From JASHUC01 sp035523875 (GTDB lineage Bacteria > Pseudomonadota > Gammaproteobacteria > Steroidobacterales > Steroidobacteraceae): a stretch of 64,000 bases of DNA. Location: NCBI GenBank assembly GCA_035523875.1, contig DATKPY010000053.1, positions 1-64,000 of the forward strand, read 5' to 3'. The notes beneath the pieces were generated by a model. The model did not search any database and was not told the DNA's origin. It saw nothing but the letters and a program-made list of their open reading frames with translations. Positions 7,313 to 13,428 of this stretch are shown here, in pieces. Both the position numbers and the translations under genes were made by a program. How positions within the stretch are numbered: the stretch's first letter is position 1; each line of letters starts with the position of its first letter.

Positions 7313-8095
7313 GTGTCCTCGCTGCGGCTCGTGATCCGGCTTGCGCTCGCGGGCGCCCTCGCGCTCGGGTGGTGCGCTGCGGTCCGCGCGCAGCCCGAGT
7401 GCGGCGATCTGCAGCCCTTCACCGCGACTTACGCCCTCGAGTGGCACGGACTCACGGCCGGCTACGCCACGCTCGCGCTCACCCGGCAGGGAGCGAATCT
7501 CTATCAATACAGCTCCGTCAACCGCGCCCACGGCCTCTTCCGGCTCGCCTTCCCGGACGCGCTCAGCGAGCGCAGCACGTTCCAGGTCGTGGGTGGTCAC
7601 CTCGAGCCGCTCGCCTACCAGGAGGACAACGGTCACGACCCAAAGAATCCGAACGTCGCGCTCACGTTCGACTGGAAGCGCATGCGCGTCCACGGCACCG
7701 TGGGCACGAAGGTGATCGATGCGCCGCTCGAGCGCGGCACTCAGGATGCGCTCTCGGTGCAGATCGAGCTCATGCGCGATCTCCTCGCCGGTCGAGCCCC
7801 GCCGAGCTTCCTGCTTTTCGACAAGGATCGCACCACTCGCTTCTATTACACGCGCGAGCGCGAGGAGCAGCTCGACACCCCGCTCGGACGGCTCAAGACC
7901 GTCATCTACCGCAGCGATCGCCCCGGGTACGATCGGGTGATGCGGCTGTGGCTCGCGCCGAGTCTCGGTTACCTTCCCGCGCGCGCCGAGCGGCGGCGCA
8001 AGGGCAACGTCGAGTTCGAGCTGTACATCCGCAAGGTCGTCGGTCTGCCGAGTCCGGACGCATCCGCGGGGAGCGAGGGAAACGTGTCATGTTGA
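7313..8095 (+). CDS. DUF3108 domain protein, exported
   Basis: 260 residues from GTG. Signal peptide at residues 1-26 (LVIRLALAGALALGWCAAVRA, then Q). The mature protein starts with PFTATYALEWHGLTAGYATL, the usual beginning of the DUF3108 family, and contains the conserved LAFPDALSERSTF, NVALTFDW and YYTREREEQLDTPLGRLKT segments. DUF3108 proteins are predicted periplasmic or outer-membrane-associated beta proteins; no activity can be claimed. In pseudomonads the family member follows purN, but here it stands directly across from the DUF2066 gene. The stop overlaps the start of the following isocitrate lyase/PEP mutase family gene by seven bases, which suggests co-transcription. Confidence 0.82.
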   Translation: MSSLRLVIRLALAGALALGWCAAVRAQPECGDLQPFTATYALEWHGLTAGYATLALTRQGANLYQYSSVNRAHGLFRLAFPDALSERSTFQVVGGHLEPLAYQEDNGHDPKNPNVALTFDWKRMRVHGTVGTKVIDAPLERGTQDALSVQIELMRDLLAGRAPPSFLLFDKDRTTRFYYTREREEQLDTPLGRLKTVIYRSDRPGYDRVMRLWLAPSLGYLPARAERRRKGNVEFELYIRKVVGLPSPDASAGSEGNVSC

Positions 8096-8925
8096 GACCG
8101 AGCGCCTACGAAGCCTTCCGCGCTCTCCACGAGCGTCCGGGCGCCTTCATCATGCCGAATGCCTGGGACGGCGCCTCCGCGGCGCTGCTCAGGCGGGCGG
8201 GGTTCGAGGCGCTCGGCAGCTCCTCGCTCGCGATCGCCTTTGCGCTCGGACGGCAGGATGGAGCCCATGAGGTGAGCCGGAGCGAGGCGATCGCGAACGC
8301 AGCGCTCCTCGCCACCGTGAGCGGCCTGCCGGTCAATGGCGATCTCGAGGACGGCTTCGGGGCCGAGCCCGAGGATTGCGCAACGACCGTTCGCGCCGCG
8401 ATCGACGCCGGCCTCGCGGGAGTCGGCATCGAGGATACGACGGCCGATCCGCGCAATCCGATCCACGATTTCGATCGGGCGGTCGCCCGCATCCGTCGCG
8501 CCGCGCAGGAAGCGCGCGGGCGGATCCTCCTCACCGGGCGAACGGACAACTTCCTGCACGGCCGCACCGATCTCGAGGACACCTTGAGGCGCCTCTCCGC
8601 CTTCGCCGAGGCCGGAGCGGACGTGCTCTACGCGCCCGGGCTTCCGGACATGGATGCGATCCGCGCGGCGGTGCGCGCCGTCGCGCCGAAGCCCTTGAAC
8701 CTTCTCATCGGTCCGCGATCGGGTCCGGTGCCGCTCGCGGCGCTCGCCGCGGCCGGAGTGCGCCGCATCAGCACCGGCGGGGCGATCTATCGGCACGCGA
8801 TGGCTGCCGTGGTGGAGGCTGCCCAGGCGCTCAACGCCGATGACTTCGCCGCGGCGACACGCGGTGTGCCGATGAGCGAGATCGCGGCGCTGATCAGGGA
8901 CTCTGCGCCATCAGGCGCTCGATGA
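8089..8925 (+). CDS. Isocitrate lyase / PEP mutase superfamily enzyme
   Basis: 278 residues, TIM-barrel fold. The start is the ATG overlapping the end of the DUF3108 gene. Visible superfamily features are the N-terminal FIMPNAWDGASAALLRRAGF, the metal-binding region NGDLEDGFG with the paired acidic residues, GVGIEDTTADPRNP, the strand ILLTGRTDNFLHG, and the C-terminal GVRRISTGGAIYRHA. This group includes carboxyphosphonoenolpyruvate phosphonomutase-like and oxaloacetate-decarboxylase-like enzymes that act on C-C or P-C bonds next to a carboxylate. The KKCGH-type motif of true isocitrate lyase is missing, so it is not AceA. Exact substrate unknown. The 3' end overlaps the convergent DUF4329 gene by 32 bp. 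Confidence 0.85.
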   Translation: MLRPSAYEAFRALHERPGAFIMPNAWDGASAALLRRAGFEALGSSSLAIAFALGRQDGAHEVSRSEAIANAALLATVSGLPVNGDLEDGFGAEPEDCATTVRAAIDAGLAGVGIEDTTADPRNPIHDFDRAVARIRRAAQEARGRILLTGRTDNFLHGRTDLEDTLRRLSAFAEAGADVLYAPGLPDMDAIRAAVRAVAPKPLNLLIGPRSGPVPLAALAAAGVRRISTGGAIYRHAMAAVVEAAQALNADDFAAATRGVPMSEIAALIRDSAPSGAR

Positions 8926-9523
8926 CCGAGAGGTCGGGCCCCGTGTCGCCGATGTTGCCGACGATGCGTCCGGAGGGCAGCCGGACCCTGCGCACCGTGC
9001 CGTTCTTCTGCGTGATCGTCACGAGCACCCCGGTATCGGCTGCCCGGTCGGTGAGCGGATCGAACTCGTGCACATTGCCGGTGCATTCATCGAGCATGAA
9101 CGTGGGCACGTGATAGAAGAACGCCGAGATCAGATCCTGGGGCGAGAAGTACTGCGGGAAGTAGTCGCGCGGGTTGCACGGGTGGGTGTGATACAGAGCG
9201 ACCAGGGTCTGCCCGGGCCGTAACTGCTTCTGCGGATCCATCTCGACGGCATCGACCCGCTTCAGCGTGCGCGGGAACGGCGAGTAGCCGAGCGCGTCCT
9301 TCTGCCGCGTGATGATGCCGGAGTACTCCCAGCGATAGCCGTTACGGGCGTAGAACGCCCAGCGCAGCGCACGCACGGCCGTCGCCTGCATCGGCGTTGG
9401 ATCGGCCCGGGCGGGCACGGTCATCGTGACCATCGCCAGACACGTGGCAATCAAGAGCAACGTGCTCGATCGAGATTTCAAGTCGGCCATCCTCTCCGCA
9501 ACCGAGTTCCACCCAGTCATCAT
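8894..9523 (-). CDS. Exported DUF4329 protein with JAMM-like motif
   Basis: 209 residues. A hydrophobic segment (TLLLIATCLAMVTMTVPARA, about residues 20-40) acts as signal peptide; the start could be the second Met or the Met at residue 12. The body contains EYSGIITRQKDALGYSPFPRT, then YHTHPCNPRDYFPQYFSPQD, a His-x-His followed after a spacer by Ser-Pro-x-Asp, as in JAMM/MPN metallopeptidases and the DUF4329 domain. DUF4329 domains are best known near the C-termini of Rhs/polymorphic toxin proteins; here the domain is a stand-alone exported protein. A zinc-dependent hydrolase in the periplasm or outside the cell is inferred. The C-terminal half carries short Gly/Val-rich strands (RRVRLPSGRIVGNIGDTG). 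Confidence 0.72.
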   Translation of the reverse strand: MMTGWNSVAERMADLKSRSSTLLLIATCLAMVTMTVPARADPTPMQATAVRALRWAFYARNGYRWEYSGIITRQKDALGYSPFPRTLKRVDAVEMDPQKQLRPGQTLVALYHTHPCNPRDYFPQYFSPQDLISAFFYHVPTFMLDECTGNVHEFDPLTDRAADTGVLVTITQKNGTVRRVRLPSGRIVGNIGDTGPDLSVIERLMAQSP

Positions 9524-9651
9524 CGCCTCCGACCCTCCTCATTACCGCGAACCCGTCGGCACTCGAGGCACGGCGCGCGCCCGAGCGGTTGATCGATCTC
9601 TCATTCCGTCGCTTGCGAGCCGCAGGCGACCGCGCTAGCGTCGAGCCCAAG

Positions 9652-10437
9652 ATGCAGCAGCGCCATTACCGCATCCCGCGCGGACCGCTCGCCAAGTTCG
9701 TCGAGCGCTTCTGGCTCTACGAGGGCTACGTGCCACCGCATGCGCAGGAGCGCATGCTGCCCACGGCAACGACGGAGCTGGTCATCGACCTGCGCTGCGA
9801 CGCGCGTGCGTCCCGCGCCGCAACCGTCGTTGGACCGCACTCCGAGCACTGGGTTCTCGACACCGCACAGGAGCAAGCGGTCCTCGGTATCCATTTCCGC
9901 GTGGGAGGCGGCTTTCCGTTCTTCGATGCCGCAGCCGGCGAGATGCACAACCTGCGCGCTCCGCTCGATGCGCTCTGGGGCGCCCGGGCGCAGCGGCTCA
10001 CCGAGCGTATCCTCGAGGCGTCCTCGCCCGCGGCGCGCTTCGATGTCCTCGAGCGCGTTCTGCTCGGGTGTGCCCGAACCCTCGAGCACCACCCGGCGGT
10101 CGCCTACGCGATCCGCGCGCTCTCCGCCGCCTCACCGACTCGCGGCGTGGCCACGGTGAGCGATGCGGTCGGACTGTCGCAGCGCCGGCTGCTCGATCGG
10201 TTCCGCGGTGAAGTGGGGATGGCCCCGAAGCTCTTCGCGCGAGTCCAGCGTTTCCAGGCCGTCGTCGGGAGCGTTCACACGCTCCGCGAGGTCAACTGGG
10301 CCGAGATCGCCGCCGCTTGCGGGTATTTCGACCAGGCACATTTCATCCACGACTTCCGCGCCTTCTCCGGCTTCAGCCCCACGGAGTACTTCGCGCTCAA
10401 GAGCGAGCACCGCAACCACGTGCCGCTGCCGCGATAG
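9652..10437 (+). CDS. AraC-type transcriptional regulator
   Basis: 261 residues from the ATG at 9652; an earlier ATG at 9589 is in frame but adds residues that look non-coding. The N-terminal part (RIPRGPLAKFVERFWLYEGY, ATTELVIDLRCD, HFRVGGGFPFF) is the DUF6597/AraC-type ligand-sensing domain, and the C-terminal 100 residues hold two helix-turn-helix motifs: ATVSDAVGLSQRRLLDRFR and WAEIAAACGYFDQAHFIHDF followed by FSGFSPTEYF. This sensor type often controls small nearby operons. It is followed 66 bp downstream by a VOC protein gene on the same strand, which is a plausible target or partner. No operator was recognised. Confidence 0.87.
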   Translation: MQQRHYRIPRGPLAKFVERFWLYEGYVPPHAQERMLPTATTELVIDLRCDARASRAATVVGPHSEHWVLDTAQEQAVLGIHFRVGGGFPFFDAAAGEMHNLRAPLDALWGARAQRLTERILEASSPAARFDVLERVLLGCARTLEHHPAVAYAIRALSAASPTRGVATVSDAVGLSQRRLLDRFRGEVGMAPKLFARVQRFQAVVGSVHTLREVNWAEIAAACGYFDQAHFIHDFRAFSGFSPTEYFALKSEHRNHVPLPR

Positions 10438-10503
10438 CGTCCGATTTCTCCAATCCCGCCCGCTCGCGCATCGGGTCTGATCTCGCCCGGAGGTGATCCG
10501 CAC

Positions 10504-10941
10504 ATGGTAAGCGCATCGAAACCCGTTCCCGAGGGCTACCAGAGCCTCATTCCCTATTTCGCCGTAGCCGACGCCGCGGCGCTGCTCGAGTTCGTGAAAA
10601 ACGCATTTGCGGCGGTGCCGGGGGAGCTGATCCGCGGCGCGGACGGCGTCATCCGTCACGCCCAAGCGCGAATCGGCGACTGCGTGTTGATGATTGGCCA
10701 AAGCTCGGCCTCGCGCCCGAACACGACCTACATGTACGTCCCCGACGTGGACGCCGCCTATCGACGCGCGATGGCGGCGCCGGGGGCGGGGAAGTCGCTG
10801 CGCACGCCGACCGATGAGTGGTACGGCGATCGCAGCGCAGGCCTCGAGGATGCGCAGGGCAATCAATGGTGGCTCGCCACGCACATCGAGGACCTTGCGC
10901 CGGCGGAGATGGCCCGGCGAGCGGCAGGCGCCGGCAAGTGA
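10504..10941 (+). CDS. VOC family protein, PhnB/glyoxalase-like
   Basis: 145 residues, one vicinal-oxygen-chelate unit. It starts with ATG behind GGAGGTG (nine bases upstream). The PhnB-like opening YQSLIPYFAVADAAALLEFVKNAF is clear, then RIGDCVLMIG, TYMYVPDVDAAYRRAM, and the final GDRSAGLEDAQGNQWWLATH strand with the usual metal-side Glu or aromatic positions. PhnB-like VOC proteins have no single established reaction and many are resistance or isomerase-like proteins. The neighbouring AraC-type regulator on the same strand suggests a two-gene unit. It ends 4 bp before the convergent dcd gene. Confidence 0.87.
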   Translation: MVSASKPVPEGYQSLIPYFAVADAAALLEFVKNAFAAVPGELIRGADGVIRHAQARIGDCVLMIGQSSASRPNTTYMYVPDVDAAYRRAMAAPGAGKSLRTPTDEWYGDRSAGLEDAQGNQWWLATHIEDLAPAEMARRAAGAGK

Positions 10942-10945
10942 CCCC

Positions 10946-12079
10946 TCAGGTCTTCGGAAGCGTGACTCCGCGCTGCCCCATGTACTTGCCGCCGCGATCG
11001 CGGTAGGAGGTGGAACAGACCTCGTCGGACTCGAAGAACAGCATCTGCGCGACGCCCTCGTTGGCGTAGATCTTCGCCGGAAGCGGCGTCGTGTTCGAGA
11101 ATTCGAGCGTGACGTGGCCCTCCCACTCCGGCTCCAAGGGCGTCACATTGACGATGATGCCGCAGTTGTGGACAAAGACGCCCGCTGCCAGCGCGAAATT
11201 CCCCGCCTCCGGTACCGTGAGACAGTACACGTCGTGGCAACCGGGCAGCTCGCGCAGGGCGACGACCTGGTGATTTCGATACGCAGGCGTGCCGCGAAAT
11301 GCGGAGCCGGTCTCCGCGAGCGCCCGGCGCACGACCGCCGCAGCAGGAACCCTCGGGCGCGAGTGCCGGATGGGATACATGTGCCCATCGAGCGGCTGAT
11401 AGACCCGCTCGTGGCCCCGGAACGTGTCGCGATGGAGCGGCATGAGTGCATCGCCGGCACGAAGGTCTCGAGCAGGCGTCATCCGCCCGTCGCGCCTCAT
11501 GAACGGGTGATCGGGCGTGGCCGGGATGCGCTCGCCGTTATCGAGCTCGACCTCGAGCAGCGAATCGCGACCGATGAAGCGCGGGGCATCGAGCAGGCTC
11601 ACGATCAGCCGTCCGTTGCGGTCAATGCTGTAGCCGCAGAACGACGCGCCGCTCTCGTGGCGCCGCGCCATCTCCTCGAGCGTGGGCGCGCTTCCGTCGA
11701 GGAGGGCCACCCGCGCGTCGCCGCGGAAGCAGCGTGCATAGGTGCTCTTGCCGAGGCACGCGACCAGCACGTTGCGCGGGATGCGCAGGTACTCCACTGT
11801 GCGCGCGAGCGCGAAGGAGTTCGGCGGAATGATGCACACCGCACCGGAGAAATCGACGAAGCTCTTCTCGTCGAATCGCTTCGGGTCGACGATCGTCGAG
11901 TTGATGTTGGTGAAGATCTTGAATTCGCTCGCGCAGCGCACGTCGTAGCCGTAGCTCGAGGTTCCGTAGGATACGATCCGCTCGCCATTGACGGTGCGCA
12001 CTTGCTCGGGCTCGAACGGCTCGATCATCCGCTGCTCGCGCGCCATGCGCCGGATCCAGTTATCGGACTTGATGGACAT
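10946..12079 (-). CDS. dcd: dCTP deaminase precursor interrupted by an intein
   Basis: 377 residues; removal of the inserted 189 residues leaves a 188-residue enzyme, the normal length for this type of Dcd. It deaminates dCTP to dUTP, feeding dTTP synthesis. Extein 1 (1-116) starts MSIKSDNWIRRMAREQRMIEP and ends in the active-site motif CLGKSTYAR; extein 2 (306-377) resumes with CGIIVNVTPLEPEWEGHV, holds the catalytic Glu in VTLEFSN, and ends RGVTLPKT. In E. coli Dcd the Ser and Arg of the GKSSLAR motif are catalytic, so the insertion lies one bond after the active-site Arg, and activity should require splicing. The ATG overlaps the apbC stop (TGATG), so the two are probably translationally coupled. 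The conserved apbC-dcd order supports the identification. Confidence 0.95.
   Translation of the reverse strand: MSIKSDNWIRRMAREQRMIEPFEPEQVRTVNGERIVSYGTSSYGYDVRCASEFKIFTNINSTIVDPKRFDEKSFVDFSGAVCIIPPNSFALARTVEYLRIPRNVLVACLGKSTYARCFRGDARVALLDGSAPTLEEMARRHESGASFCGYSIDRNGRLIVSLLDAPRFIGRDSLLEVELDNGERIPATPDHPFMRRDGRMTPARDLRAGDALMPLHRDTFRGHERVYQPLDGHMYPIRHSRPRVPAAAVVRRALAETGSAFRGTPAYRNHQVVALRELPGCHDVYCLTVPEAGNFALAAGVFVHNCGIIVNVTPLEPEWEGHVTLEFSNTTPLPAKIYANEGVAQMLFFESDEVCSTSYRDRGGKYMGQRGVTLPKT
11165..11731 (-). other. Mini-intein inside dCTP deaminase (189 residues)
   Basis: Residues 117-305 of the Dcd precursor. Splicing block A begins with the nucleophile Cys in CFRGDARVALLDG. Block B is ERIPATPDHPFMRRDG with the Thr-x-x-His motif, followed by ARDLRAGDALMPL. 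The C-terminal blocks F and G read VYCLTVPEAGNFALAAGV then FVHN, with the penultimate His, terminal Asn and +1 Cys. No LAGLIDADG motifs are present. The roughly 55-residue linker contains YQPLDGHMYPIRH, which resembles the degraded start of an HNH-endonuclease region, but no full HNH motif is seen. All residues needed for class-1 splicing are present, so I infer an active mini-intein that has lost its homing enzyme. Confidence 0.93.
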
Positions 12080-13176
12080 CAGGTTTCCTCGACGACGATC
12101 TGCGGGAAGGCGCTGCTGCGGTCGCGCGCCCGGCGCGCGAGCGCGGCACCCGTGCGCCGCGCCATCTCGAGATAGGCCTTCGCGCGCGCCGTTGCCGGTG
12201 CGGCAACCACCGTCGGGCGACCTCCGTCGGTCTCCTCGCGGATGTGGCTGTCGAGCGGCAGCTCCCCGAGAAGCCTCACCCCGTACTCGCGCGCCATCCG
12301 CTCCCCGCCGCCCGCACCGAAGATGTGATCGACGTGGCCGCAGTTCGGGCATACGTGCACGCTCATGTTCTCGACGATGCCGAGCACCGGCACCGAGACC
12401 TTCTCGAACATCTTGAGCCCCTTGCGCGCATCGGCGAGGGCGATGTCCTGCGGCGTCGTGACGATCACGGCGCCGGCGACCGGCACACGCTGAGCGAGCG
12501 TGAGCTGGATGTCCCCGGTCCCTGGGGGCATGTCGACGACCAGATAGTCGAGCTCGCCCCAGCGCGTGTCGGCAAGCAGCTGGGAGAGCGCCTGCGTGAC
12601 CATTGGGCCGCGCCAGACCATTGGCTGCTCTGCGTCGACCAAGAACCCGATCGACATCGCGACGACCCCGTGGCTCGCGAGCGGCTCGAGATGCTTGCCG
12701 TCCGGCGCGCTCGGCCGCTGACCGGCGAGCCCAAGCATGAGCGGCTGGCTCGGCCCATAGATATCGGCATCGAGCACGCCCACCCGGGCGCCCTGAAGCG
12801 ACCAGGCGAGCGCGAGATTCGCCGCCACGGTGGACTTGCCGACGCCGCCCTTGCCGGATGCGACCGCCACCACGTTCTTGATGCCCTGCAGCGGCTTGAG
12901 GGGCCGCTGCACTGCGTGCGCCTCGATCTGCGGGTCGAGGCTTATGTCCAATTGCACGGCAAGCCCGGCCGCCGTGAGATGCGCGCGCAGCGCCGCGAGC
13001 AGCTCATCACGATAATCGGCCGCCGGAAAGCCGAGGCGCAGCCCGGCGACGAGGCGCCCGCCCGGCTCCTCGGCGAGTCCGGTGAGGGCGTGCGCGGCTG
13101 CGAGGGACTCCTCGAGGTAGGGATCGACGTAGCTCTCGAGGGCCCTCTGCACGGCCGAGGCGGAAGAATGTGGCAT
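12079..13176 (-). CDS. apbC: Iron-sulfur cluster carrier protein, Mrp/NBP35 family ATPase
   Basis: 365 residues. The N-terminal 90 residues form a MIP18/DUF59-like domain; the P-loop ATPase follows with the deviant Walker A motif ASGKGGVGKSTVAANLA near residue 108, the switch DADIYGPSQPLMLG, and the Walker B region YLVVDMPPGTGDIQLTLAQ. The Cys pair in HVCPNCGHVDHIFG is the cluster-bridging CxxC of the family. It assembles and transfers 4Fe-4S clusters to apo-proteins in the cytoplasm. The stop overlaps the dcd start by one base. In pseudomonads apbC sits between dcd and a divergent metG; here a kinase-PilT-PilT block separates it from metG. Confidence 0.94.
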   Translation of the reverse strand: MPHSSASAVQRALESYVDPYLEESLAAAHALTGLAEEPGGRLVAGLRLGFPAADYRDELLAALRAHLTAAGLAVQLDISLDPQIEAHAVQRPLKPLQGIKNVVAVASGKGGVGKSTVAANLALAWSLQGARVGVLDADIYGPSQPLMLGLAGQRPSAPDGKHLEPLASHGVVAMSIGFLVDAEQPMVWRGPMVTQALSQLLADTRWGELDYLVVDMPPGTGDIQLTLAQRVPVAGAVIVTTPQDIALADARKGLKMFEKVSVPVLGIVENMSVHVCPNCGHVDHIFGAGGGERMAREYGVRLLGELPLDSHIREETDGGRPTVVAAPATARAKAYLEMARRTGAALARRARDRSSAFPQIVVEET

Positions 13177-13285
13177 GGGTAAGCTCAGATCGACGCGGAA
13201 GAAGTTAGGATTTTAGGGCCTCGGCGGAGTATCCGCATGTAGCCCCGGTGACGGAAGCTGTCGCTGAGCATGTGGCATAATTCGT

Positions 13286-13327
13286 GCCGGCCGGTCGCCG
13301 AAGGGGTCGCAGCGCTAACCGGTCGGC
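13286..13327 (+). other. Predicted stem-loop in the leader of the HEAT-kinase gene
   Basis: GCCGGCCGGT (13286-13295) can pair with ACCGGTCGGC (13318-13327), ten pairs with one G-U, around a 22-base loop. It lies about 100 bases before the start codon in the 250-base gap shared with divergent apbC. A CATAAT hexamer (13276-13281) just upstream could be a -10 element, without an obvious -35. No known riboswitch consensus was recognised. Confidence 0.35.
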
Positions 13328-13428
13328 CGTGGGAGAGGTTCAAGCATGTGCTGGAAGGATCCGCCCCGCCGAGCGTACGCGGGCGAGGCGGCTTTACGCG
13401 CCAGGATGACCGCCGACGGCAAGGCTGA

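Noticed and set aside
11345..11445. Homing endonuclease in the dcd intein
   Set aside because: No LAGLIDADG motif and no complete HNH triad; only a short YQPLDGHMYPIRH remnant-like segment, so it is treated as a mini-intein.
13261..13428. Possible cyclic-di-GMP riboswitch before the HEAT-kinase gene
   Set aside because: A hairpin exists, but the conserved GEMM positions (GCAAA and the tetraloop receptor pairing) could not be matched.
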